Assembly (NCBI GenBank): GCA_039545315.1
Contig: BCIM01000001.1
Span: 1,769,783 to 1,833,782 of the forward strand
DNA from: Kondoa malvinella
Taxonomy: Eukaryota; Basidiomycota; Agaricostilbomycetes; Agaricostilbales; Kondoaceae
Length of the DNA stretch: 64,000 bases
Direction of reading: 5' to 3'
In this document: piece after piece, positions 24,052 to 34,706 of the stretch
Numbering within the stretch: the stretch's first letter is position 1
How the letters are laid out: every line of letters begins with the position of its first letter
Position numbers and translations under genes: made by a program
The notes under the pieces: generated by a model
What the model was told of the DNA's origin: nothing
The model's input: the letters and a program-made list of their open reading frames with translations, nothing else
Database searches by the model: none

Positions 24052-25338
24052 TCAGACGACGAAGAAGCATTGAGACAGATGTCGACTCACTATCAAGAAC
24101 TCTTCCTGCTCAATCGGCCACTTCAAACCTACTACCCTAATCTCCATCTTTCTCTTGAGGTGATGCAACGCTATCCCAAACCATCCACTATCCAGCCTTG
24201 GCGTTCGGGTCAGAACCAAGAAGTTCAGTCGAGGTGGCAGATATAAAAGAGCCATAGGACTGATAATGTTGCCGCTGATATGGAGCGCTTCTAGTTGGGA
24301 AAAATCTTGCAGGAAACGGTGTGGTATACGTTCTAGACTAGGAGACGCTTCTGGAAACTTGAACATGTCGATGAGTTCCAGGGTTTTGAGGTCTCGAAGC
24401 GAGCTTGCCATGGAGTACAATTCGTACGCGTTGATAAAGGTACAGTTGCGAAGAAGTAATCGTTCCAGAGCTGGGCTACCGTCCAAGAGCATCTTGAGTT
24501 GCCCACAGGTCATGTCGCAGCGATAAAGCTCGAGGGAACATATACGCCCTGAGATGGCGATTGGATGGATGAGCTCGAAGCGTTCCAGCGAGAGGGCCGT
24601 GATGGACGCGTTTTCTAAAAGAGATTCCAGATCACAAGTGACGAGCCGATGAAAGGGCTGCTCTTCATCTATTGGAGCGTTCCAGAGCGATAATTGTTGT
24701 AATTTAGGTAGTTGCGAGATCGTGTCGAGCATTCTGTCTTCGTAGTCCCAAAACACAGGCGGATCGGTCAAACTGATCAGGTTGGATCCAACAAGCTTCA
24801 ACAGATGATATGCCGAGCATGTATGAAACACGATCTCTTCGTCGTCGAATTCCTTCCAATGGCTAGGCCCGACTTGAGATATGATAGAGCGGAAGGATTG
24901 AAACGACAATTACCCTAGCTGAAAGCTCAACTCTCTAACCTTCCCCCGCTCCGTGGCATGCGCCCCGTCAATAAGATAACTGACGAGATCCGTCGCTTGT
25001 CGAGGAGACTGTAGATGTATGCGGCCATAAAGAAGAGACTGAGCGACAGCTGAGAGCAGCTTGCAAGTCGTCAGATTATGATACAATTCTCGAGTCCTCA
25101 GCGAAGGCTCAGAGAAGATGCGGAGCAGCAGCTCGCTGGGTAGAGACTTCAATGTTGCTTGCTTCCGCGCCTGCAACGACAGCGAAGCGATATTTGGCAC
25201 GGCCGCAGTGGTATCCTCCATTCCAGTCTGTGTGCCTGTGGTATTTATGCAGTCTGGTATCACGCTGTTTGGGTTTAACCCGTCGATTTCTCTTGAAATC
25301 GTTTCATGTAGACGAGCTCCGATAACAGTATAACACAT
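24052..25338 (-). CDS. F-box protein with degenerate leucine-rich repeats
   Basis: Probable SCF ubiquitin-ligase substrate receptor. The N-terminal F-box is LKSLPSELLLRIFSEPSLRTR, followed by a region with irregular leucine-rich units such as LQQLSLWNAPI, LERLLLRNCTF, LKTLELIDMF and LEALHISGN. One intron (about 24867-24917) joins ELSFQLG to HWKEFDDEE. The first in-frame ATG is 25338; a second at 25218 (MEDTTAAVP) is equally possible. The 3' end may include another small intron near 24080. The substrate is unknown. Confidence 0.75.
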
Positions 25339-25702
25339 TCACACAACGCACAAGAACCGTCAGGGCACCGTGCAGGCAGCTATAACATGCCGTGGGAGCG
25401 TGAGACCACGCTTGTTGAAACAGCTCGCGTCGAACCAAGGATCAAATCAACTTCGTTCCCTTGCTTGTCGCAGCACTGCTTCGTCTCCTCTTATATACCC
25501 TGCTTTTAAATGTCCATACATCGCGGTGGTCGGGTTATCCAATGCTGTTGTTCACTGCTCGCGCCGAAGGGCCAACAGGCTATGTCCGTAAACTACACAG
25601 TCTGTTGAGCGCAGCCCTGAAGCCACTCATTCCATTGCCCTAGTCCTCATCCTCTTCTTGCACTACCATCCCTAGCTCATTTGCCGCGCTCTCCTCTTTT
25701 CA
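25339..25702. promoter_or_regulatory. Divergent promoter of F-box and histidine-phosphatase genes
   Basis: 364 bp between divergent starts. A TATA-like element (ttatatacc) lies near 25491-25499 on the plus strand, about 200 bp before the phosphatase ATG. No gene is seen in it. Confidence 0.5.
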
Positions 25703-26599
25703 ATGACCATTACCGTGAAGCTCGTTCGCCATGGCGAAACGAGTGAGTCATTAGATTACGAATCTTCTCTATCTGAAAAATCGCAGCTGCCAATCAAATG
25801 GAGATCTATGCGGGCTCTCTAGACTTTGAAATGACAGAGCTAGGAAGGAAACAGTGCGAAATGACCGCGGAGCACTTGAAGGATTGGAGGATCGACTTGG
25901 CCTTCGCTTCTCCTTTGTCTCGTTCGATAGAAGTGAGCTCAACGGTCTTTTTTCATCACCGTGCGCTGAGAGAATTCGGACAGACCGCTCAATACTTTCT
26001 CAGGAGTCACGGAGTTGGAGCTCCCGAGCTGAAGACAGACCAGCGTATCACTGAAAAGGTCAGTGCTCTCGCGATAAACGTAGCACGATGCTGACCGGCT
26101 CCTAGAGCTTTGGCGAACTGGGTGTATGCCTTCGGCTCGTTTATCTGGCCAGTCTCATCTTTCCTTGACAGGGCAAGAGCAAAAGTCTGCTGCCTGGAGG
26201 CAAACTTACGACAGCTCTCGAGGCTAAATGGGGCGTTGAGCCAATTTCGGCTGTGCAGACGCGCTTTATGGAGTTTTGGGATGAACTCTTCCCACCTGTT
26301 GGCGGCGAAGCCTCGACAGATCGCAACCTCTTCATATCCTTATCTCCACGCACGGAGCTCTGACTCGACACGCACTCGAAGCCTTCCGAGCCAGAAGCTA
26401 CGGCTTCCCTGACGCTTATAAGCCGAAAGACAAGTATGGCAACTGCTCAATCATGACTGTGCAAATGGATTTTATTCATGGTCAATGGAAGGGCAGTGTG
26501 ACCGAGCTGGGCGGGACCGGTCATTTGAAGGAGATGGCGACAAACAACGTCGGAGATGCGGTGGAGACTGTAGCTGACTCGGATGCACGATCTGCTTGA
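25703..26599 (+). CDS. Histidine phosphatase (phosphoglycerate-mutase-like)
   Basis: Member of the histidine phosphatase superfamily. The catalytic histidine is in VKLVRHGETTANQ near the N-terminus, with the fold continuing as LDFEMTELGRKQ, LAFASPLSRS and ITEKSFGELG. The second conserved histidine is in LISTHGALTRHALEAF. Introns at about 25742-25787, 25934-25984, 26059-26105 and 26122-26170 restore the frame. Between VQTRFMEFWDELFPP and LISTHGA the reading frame must change: either a 47-nt intron with an atypical GTTTTG donor (about 26272-26318) removes the intervening segment, or there is a one-base discrepancy. The substrate is unknown: the protein could act on a small phosphometabolite or a fructose-bisphosphate-like compound. 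Confidence 0.75.
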
Positions 26600-26726
26600 A
26601 CCGCACAACAATGGCCATCTGGGAATGAAAGCTACTCTGGCTACTGCAGATCAGGTGAAGGTAGTACCGGACACTTGCACAGCGTAGCCATTACATTACT
26701 TTATATTGTTGCGCGAATACCTAGAA

Positions 26727-28135
26727 TCAGCTGCCCCACTCTCCCGCAGCGTCCCTGAACAACGTCTGAAAGCGCTCGACCATCTTGTCCATCAAGTCGT
26801 CATCGATACTACCCTTCCTATAGCTGATCACCACCCCTAAATTGCCCTCTGACCCAGTGATAACATTCACATGCATCGCCTCTTCACCAGGATTAGCTAC
26901 TTGACTAAACCACACTTCGTCCACCTCAACACGACCCAAATTGGAAAGTTCAAAAGTCCCCGTGAAAGAATTTTGGTTTTCCAACTTCGCGCCAAAGAAG
27001 GATTCCCATTCTGTAGCTTCTCCGACGTAAGCTGGCGAATCCGGTACATGGGCAAGTAGACCGAGGGAATCGAGTTGACTTGCTATAGTGGAGGAATCGA
27101 GGGCTTGACGATGAATCGCTGCGAGCTCCCATAGTGATGCTGTTGAGCTGGTAGAGACGTCCGTGTTGACTGTTCCTGTGTAGTTGCCTGTTATTGGGAC
27201 GTTCGTTGGTCGGAGTGCTATTGGAGCAGAACCGGTGATGAGGAGAGGTTGGCTGGATTCAATGGATTGCAGCAGACTGAGCTGAGTAACGGCGAAGATG
27301 ATTGGGTGCTGTTATCTATTAGCGCAATCTGCTTTGATTATGAATTGACATACCAAAGTTTTGATATCCTCACGATCCTTGGCTTGCTGCTTGAGTTTGG
27401 TCATGACATTCGCAGAGATAGAAAAGACCCGACAAGCATCTTTACAAGTAGCCGGACGTTTCTGAATAGCTTGAGTAGTAGGCCAAAAGAGCTTTTCGGC
27501 AGGCTGTAAGAAGAGCGGTAAATGGGGCTTGACAAAGTGATGGAAAGCAGCTTTCAAGAGGGTGACAGTCTGAGGCTTGACGGTGTACATGTCTTCTATT
27601 TTCGGCGGAAGGCAAGGCGTGGACGGTAATTCCGAGCTGGGAAGGAGAGCTTGTAGGAGGTTGGCTAGACCTTTGCCGTCCGTCAAGACATGGTTGGCAG
27701 TGAGCGCGAGGTACATCTTGCTTGAGTCTTCATGAGGGTAGAAGGTCAGTCTCCAGAGTGGACCAGTCTCCACATTGAGGTGAGCTGCTATCTCTTGAAG
27801 GAAGATGTCCTGCACTGTTGTCTTTGTGTTGATATCGCGTATAATGGTACGAGAGAGATCTTCAGGGGAGACAGGCATCTCCTTGAAGCGAGGCTGACGC
27901 GTATGCCGGTTAGCGATACAGCACTTGAGTAGAGGAAAGGCGCAAATCAGACTGCTCAGTCGTGCCTCAACATTTGCGCGCGAAGCTGAGGAGACTGAAG
28001 CGACGCAAGTGACGATAGGTGCGAAACCGAGCAGAGTGCGAGACAGGGAATAGCGCTCATGACTTGGACCTACGAATCCAGCATAAGTTGCTTAGCTGAC
28101 TGATGGAATACAAAAGGTTCACTGAGTTCGCGCAT
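26727..28135 (-). CDS. Alcohol O-acetyltransferase / condensation-fold acyltransferase
   Basis: CoA-dependent acyltransferase fold of the fungal alcohol acetyltransferase (AATase) type. The HxxxD active-site motif is in ALTANHVLTDGKGLANLL, and the N-terminal part has ERYSLSRTLLGFAPIV, as in that family. The C-terminal half includes GSAPIALRP, NYTGTVNTDVS and TGTFELSNLGRVEVDEVWFSQ, matching the latch/solvent-channel region. The stop is at 26727. An intron sits near 27312-27356. The first exon is unresolved: ATG at 28135 (MRELSEPF) is a candidate but the junction to GPSHERYS does not fit cleanly, so the start is approximate. Volatile-ester or lipid-linked substrates are possible. Confidence 0.72.
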
Positions 28136-28403
28136 ACTGTCTTTTCGACATTGAAGCGGACCAACAGACAGAAGTAGACACCGAGCGAACGCTAAAGAGG
28201 TCTAGGCGATGATGTGTTTTTGGAAAGTAGACAGTCGTTTGGTGTCGCTGAAGTCGGCGTTCGCTCTATTGCACGAATAGAAGACAAGTACTGCTGGCCA
28301 ATAGGGACTCGGTATAGCTGGCTCTCACAGATCAACTTGACAGACGCGGATGTCGAACAGCAAAAATTTCCTTCTTCTTGCACAGCGGGTCCTTTCTAGC
28401 AAG

Positions 28404-30021
28404 ATGAGCATGTTTGATCCTATTGGTGAGTAACAACTTTGCAGATGTGTGCCCGAGTATCGCTCATGCTGCTGCCTTTCTCGCAGTCCTGCCTTTCCTG
28501 GCACCCAACTTTCACCAACCTGGCAAATCTAATGCCATTTCAGGTGAGCAGCTGCTGTCATATGTTGTCTTATGGGACTCACAATTTGCTGTCAGCCCCA
28601 ACAACGAAGACCATCTACCAAGCTGGACCTGCTTTCTTAGGCCATGCTCGCAGAATTATTCAAGACCGTTCTTTCGAACAAGACGATGAGATTGAAGCAG
28701 ACCACGAATCTCGTCATGGTACACCTGTCGACACTGGAAGTGACGGCGAGGATGATGTAGAGAGCGAGGCTGAGTCGCCTGCTATGCTCAACAACGACCC
28801 AAAAGAGTGGAAGGTCCGTCCCTGACGTTTTGCTTAGCAGTCATATGCTCATAGTACGTCCTTTACAGCAACAAGATCACTATGCCGTCCTTGGTCTGTC
28901 GAAGTTGCGCTGGAAAGCAACTCAAGGCCAAATCAAGAAAGCCCACCGCAAAAAAGTCTTGAAGCATCACCCAGACAAGAAAGCTTCCCAAGCACACGAC
29001 GCCAACGACGATTCCTTCTTCAAGTGCATTGCCAAAGCTCACGAGATCCTCTCCAACAAGACCAAGCGTCGCCAATTCGATTCCGTCGACCCTACTATTG
29101 ACAATGACGATTTCCCTCACAAAGCCATCAAGCCAGATCAATTCTTCAATGCTTGGGGACCAGTCTTTGCTAGAGAGTCGAGATTCGCTGAAGACCCAAG
29201 CAAAGCACCTCAATTGGGTGACATTGATAGCCCAAAGCCCCAAGTCGAATCCTTCTATGACTATTGGTACAACTTCCAATCCTGGAGAAGCTTCGAGTAC
29301 GATGACAAGGAGGTCAACGAGGGCTCTGACAGGTGCGCTCTGTGGTCTCTTTGGCAATTAAGTTGCTTAAGTGTGATCTGCCGCTTGCACAGCCGTGACG
29401 ACAAGCGATATGCGGAAAAGAAGAACAAAGCCGAACGCGCTCGCAAGAAGAAGGAAGACAATGCTCGTCTGCGCACTATTGTCGATTCTGCTCTAGCTAC
29501 CGATCCACGCATCAAGAAGTACAAGCAGGAAGAAAAAGCTGCCAGAGATGCTAAGCGCAAGCCTAAAGCTGCGGAGGAGGCCAAGGTGGACCCTAAGCAG
29601 AAGGCTGCGGAGGAGAAGGCTGCGGCTGAAGCTGCTGCCAAGCAACAAGCTGATGACAAGGTGAGAATGCCTTGTTGATTTGGTTCAGAACCATCTCAAG
29701 CAGGTATTGTCACAGGTCGCTCGCGATGCTGCCAAAAAGACCAAAGAAGCAGCCAAGAAGAACCTCAAGCGCGACAAGAAAGCCATTTCTTCCCTCGTCC
29801 CAGCGCTCAACTACTTCCACAAAGCTGGCGAAAGCGTTCCAGCAGCTCAAGTCGAAGGCTACCTCACTGAGCTCGATCTCATCCTCAATGCTCAGGAACC
29901 AGAGGACATTGCCGCCCTTCGTGCAGAGACTGATAAAGTCAAGGACAACGGCGATAAGGTCAAGAGCGCTATTGGTGCTGCCGGCAAAGCAAAGTCGGTC
30001 GAGGTCAAGTTCTTTGCTTGA
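28404..30021 (+). CDS. ZUO1: Zuotin, ribosome-associated Hsp40
   Basis: J-protein of the ribosome-associated complex (with Ssz1) that stimulates Ssb Hsp70 on nascent chains. After a short N-terminus (MSMFDPIVLPFLAPNF, built from two small exons) come acidic residues, then the J domain QDHYAVLGLSKLRWKATQ with HHPDKK (HPD motif), the zuotin homology region SFYDYWYNFQSWRSFEY, the long charged ribosome-binding helix (EKKNKAERARKKKEDN to DDKVARDAAKKTKEAAKK) and a C-terminal helical bundle (SSLVPALNYFHKAGE). No SANT domains follow, as in fungal forms. Introns are at about 28426-28476, 28543-28590, 28814-28862, 29332-29393 and 29660-29712. The stop lies only 63 bp from the SET1 stop on the other strand. 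Confidence 0.95.
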
Positions 30022-30084
30022 AAGCAAAGTAGCTTTTGCCATAGATATTACATTGAAAGCCTTGTACAAGGGCATCGCGCTAGA

Positions 30085-33000
30085 CTAGTTGAGATATTTT
30101 CGGCAGCCTGAAGAACCGCACAAGCATGGTATCTTGAGCTCGTCCGCTTCTGAGGCGAATTTATAGTCTATCGACACGTGTCAGAAGGGCAAGTACACTG
30201 GATAGAGCCAAACTTACCGTATGTGATTTCGTCACCAGGATTAATCGCTGGAAGGTCGTCAGAACTTGGGTTTAAAGGTCAGATAGATGAGCTTACTTTG
30301 TCGAGCGTATATCACTATCTTCTTGTTGCCTTGAATGGTCATGATCTTGGCTATACAATTTGGCGTGCAAGAATGATTGATGAGACGACTGTTATATTGT
30401 CAGACAAGGCTAGCAATTTGGAGAACCACTCACCTCATGCTGCCCTTTTTGGTAGCGTCTACTACCCAGTCATCGTCGACACGGAAGAGATACGAGCTAC
30501 CGATGCCCATGCGTTCGTAATTCTTCTCTCTCCTGTCTGCGATTTGTTGTCTATGGAGAGTTGCTACATCAGACAGGGACATGAACGTTGGCCGGAGCAG
30601 GAGTCCTACCTGATAAGCTCGCCCACATATTCGACAATGAGATCGCCAGGATCAATTGCCTCCATCGCGTATAGACCTGTCGAGTGGTCAGATGTATACA
30701 GCAACATAGGCAAACGCTCTCACCCCAATCATCTGTGGGACATCATCAGCTAAGACAATCGTATAGCAGGGCACGACACTCACGGATAGGACTTCGAGCA
30801 AACTTAAGCTGCTTCTTTCTCGCCCGGAGCTGGTTGAACTTAAGCACATCTGTATCGGTCGCGGCTGTCTTGCGTTGCTGTTCAATGCCATGTACAAGCG
30901 CTCTAGTAGACGCCCGAGCGTTTCTGGAGACTGAGATGGAAGAAGCTCGATTTGACACATCGACCATGGCTCTGTTTCGCTGAGGCAGATATGACGATTT
31001 TTGCGCAGCGGCAATCTTGTAATAGCCTTCTGTTCGAGCACTGCCCGTTTGATGCGGACCATCGCCGTCTTCTTCGATATCAGGTGGCGGAGGATGTGCA
31101 GGCAAGCCAGTCTGAAGGCGTTCAAGCGCCATGCGCAGATAGTACAGGTCTTCTTCGTCTTTGGCTAAGCCAAGTTGGAGCGGATCGCTGCTTTCCTGTT
31201 CTGGTTTGACGGCAGGCGGTCTGCGAGCTTTAAAAGGCTTCTTGGCTTTGCCGGGTTTGATCACTGGAGGTGGAAGTAGCTGTTCAGGAGCAGGCGCAAT
31301 CGCTTCAGGCGCTTGATCGATCTCCATCGCATCAATGGTAGGAAGCAGCGGAGCGCTTTTTGGCCTTTCATCTTCTCCTTCGCTGCTGGTGTAGTCAATC
31401 TTGTCCAGCTTCTTCTTTCTTGGGCTTGCTTCAGCTTGCCGCAACGTTTGAGCATCAGCAATAGCTCGATTGAGCGCTTCGTCTTCACTGCTCCAGTAGT
31501 CCACTGTCCTCTTCTTCCTCCTCGCCGAAGTGCGGGAAAGCTCTTGCTCTTGCTCTTCCTCTGAAGAATCGACTTCCATCCTAGAGCTAGATGAAGGAGC
31601 CCGCTTCGCAGGGGAGAAAGAGCGACGCGCAGCAACGATGTTAGAAGAGGTCTCTGACGCCGCATCTTCATCGGCAACAGACTCGGAAAACACAGACTCA
31701 GTGTCCGCCCGGAGAGAAGAGCCATCTGACGGCCTAGGTGGGAGGAATGCCTGTCGCGGTGATCGACTGCTGCCAGCTCGATTGTCGTGTTGTTGCTGGA
31801 ATCTGGAGCTAGAAGAGCGTGCCGAACGACTGTCTCGGTAATCTGGATCTGCTGCTTTTGGCCGTTCTGGCAATTTCCTTCGGGCGAAGGTCGGAAGCTT
31901 CAGGATACCACTCCTGGTAGGTGGCTGATCTGCTGGAGGTACTGAGCCAGATTCTGGAACCGAGATCGGAACCTCTTCGACTTTGACAAGGGACGATTCC
32001 CTGGAAACAGAAGGTTGTCCAGGACTCATAGTCACATCACCAGCAGCAGCTGCAATTTTCTGCCGGTCTTCCATCTGTTTATCCAGTGCTTGTTGGACAA
32101 GGGACGGCGCAAGTCGGGATCTAATGTCTTTTTGCAAGGCCACTTTCAGGTCGTTTGCGATGATCCGGCATGCTTCGTCAATGATCTGCTCGCGAGTCTG
32201 CTCAGCCGAGCGCAGCTTATCTTGACGATTCAGTTGTTCTCGTTGCGCGCCAAAGCTGTCTTGCAAAGTCAGGGAGAGCGGAACGTTGCCTATGTTGGTT
32301 CGATCCATCACGACATGGCATCTTCGGGCGGCAGTCTCTTCGCGAAATAAGATATACCAGAAGCTAGCGTCTGCAAGGACCTAATAAGCAGACAGCAATG
32401 TGAGTCGAGGAGTAGCATCTCGAAAGTATACCATACCTGAGCAGGCTTGAAGTCAGAAAAGCGCGTCTTGAGCTGCTCTTCTATCACAGCGGCAGGTCTC
32501 CCTTTCTCATAAGCAGCCAGATCGGCCTTATTGATAGTGAGATAGGGAAAGCCATTCATCTTGAGTTGACGTTCCGCTCGTTCTTTATCGGCTGCTGCAC
32601 GAGCTGCCAAAGCTTCCGGAGAACGATTGAGCTGTGTAATTGGCGAAACATGAGAGGCACTGCCGCCGCTGACTGTCCGAGGCGTTGTTCTGGGGAAGAA
32701 GACTTTGTCCAAGTCGTCTTTGCGAGCTCGTTCATCTTCATCATCTTCACTATCCGAAGTAGAGGATTCGACGGGTGTGCGATCTCTGAGATACTTGTTT
32801 GACGAGGTTGAAGCACGAGATGCGTGCGTCTTCAGCTGAGGTTGAGAAGATTGCATTCGAGCGGCAGGTGGTGATCTGCGGTCGTCATAGGTGCTTCTCT
32901 TCCATGGCGAAGGCCCATCTCGTCTTGACCCATCTCGATCATCCCTTCTGTAATTGTCTCTTCCAGTAGAGCGACTGCCCCAGGCTGGAATGCGACCGAA

Positions 33001-34634
33001 TGCTGAATCGCGAGAAGGTCGATCTTCTTCGTATCGCCGGTCCCTATCTCTTGATCGGTCTCGTTCATCATACCACTTGTCACGATCTCTGTAATCACGA
33101 TCTCGACTACGAGACCTTGATCGATCGCGGTTGCGGCTTCTGGAACGACTTCTAGAACGAGATCTCGAGCGACCTCTACCGCGAGAGCGTTCTTCTGGAT
33201 GACTTGTTGAAGATTTCGAAGTCGAAGGTTTCCTCTCATCTGCTGCAGCAGCAGGTGTCTTTTCAGGCGAATCCAATCGAGCAGGCGTAGCGCTCTTCTT
33301 ATCTTCCGCCAGCTTCGCAGCCTGTTTCCTAGCTCCTGATCTCCTCTGCATCTCCGCCTTGAACAATGCTGTGCACTTGTCCCCAGTACCGTCCAATTGA
33401 ATCAGCACAGTCCCCTCTTTCCCACCCATAGCAACCGCTTTCCCAATCTTCTTTCCGTTCGTCTTCTTCATAGCTTCACAAGCAACCGCATGACCATCCT
33501 GACCTCTAGGCGGCAATTTCCTACTGCCTGTACCTAAGCCGTTCAACCCCGTACTGCTATCAACCGTATCATCCGCGTATTTCACCCAGGCTAAACCGAG
33601 CGCTCCACCAGTTTTCGCATCCAGCTTGAAATCGAATTGAGATATTCGACCGTATTGAGCGAAATGCTTGTGTATTTGATCGGCGGGAGTGAGTGTATGA
33701 ATTTTCGACACTACTATCCCAGAAGCAGGCGGTAAAGGCGGTGGGCCAACTGAATTCTTGTCAAACTGCCCACTCGTCTTAGCGTAATACACAAGACAGG
33801 TATGTGTAGAGGACATACAGCATACTCGAGCTCAGTAAGATGCGTCAAGGATTTTCGACCCTTTGATCGATCAAAAGATGCTTCTTTGCGGGGATCAGGT
33901 AGAGGTCCATCAGGTAATCCTTCGCCTCCTACACGCATGAGGATGCTTTTCGACTTTTTGACTGGTGAAGTATCTAGTAGAGGATCGTAGGTGACGCGAA
34001 AAGCCGGTTTGAGTTTCTCGATGGGTTCTGGTGCTTTGGGCGGGCTAGGTACATGCATAGATTCTTGAGGTGGTGGAGGAGGAGGATCAGAAGGACGGGG
34101 AGAAGGTGGTATAGGGTCTATTGGTCGAGAAGAAGTCGGTGCGGGAGCAGTGTATGAACCAACGGAAGAAGGTTTGCGAAATGGAATGCTTGGAATTAGA
34201 GCTTTCTTGAACAAAGGTTTGGATGAAGGTCTATCTGGTAGTGCTGCTGCTACAGCTGCGGGTTCACGAGAGCTTGAACCTTCAGATGTGTTTCGCTCCA
34301 TTGCTCGACTTGAAGGTCTATCTTCCCTATCTCGCGAGTCGTAGTGCTTCCGATCTTCATAGGAAGTCGACGGCCTATCATAATAGTCATCTCGAGAGGA
34401 TCTGGCATAGTTGCTGCTATCTCCTCGACTGCTTGTATAGGCATCTCTCGTGTCATGTCGCGAATATGAGGAAGAGGTACGATCTCTGCTATCGTAAGAG
34501 CTGCTTAGCCTGCTGTATGCAGTACTGGCTGGGCGAGGACCACTTGGGACATTTCTGTCCGAGAGATCATCACGCGTCGAGGCTGAAGAATCCCTTCGAC
34601 TGGTATACGAGTCTCGCCTGTCACTGCCGCTCAT
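30085..34634 (-). CDS. SET1: Histone H3K4 methyltransferase Set1 (COMPASS)
   Basis: Catalytic subunit of COMPASS, methylating histone H3 lysine 4. About 1370 residues. N-terminal S/R/Y-rich disorder, then the Set1 pre-RRM block ([35 protein letters not shown]), RRM1 ([20 protein letters not shown]), an RS-rich region, a second RRM-like block ending [12 protein letters not shown], long disorder, and the N-SET box ([34 protein letters not shown]). The SET domain follows with [57 protein letters not shown] and post-[16 protein letters not shown]. The HDWG motif is encoded by a 9-nt microexon (30724-30732). Junctions around the SET domain were all placed by frame. The gene looks intact. Confidence 0.96.
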
Positions 34635-34706
34635 CTTGCTAGTGGCATATTTGCGCGCAGACTATAATTGGTCGACTACCGATAACCTATGTAGTAATGC
34701 AAACAC

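Noticed and set aside
32566..33239. Arginine/serine-rich or isoleucine-rich frames alternative to SET1
   Set aside because: Frame-shifted shadows of the RS-rich region of Set1.
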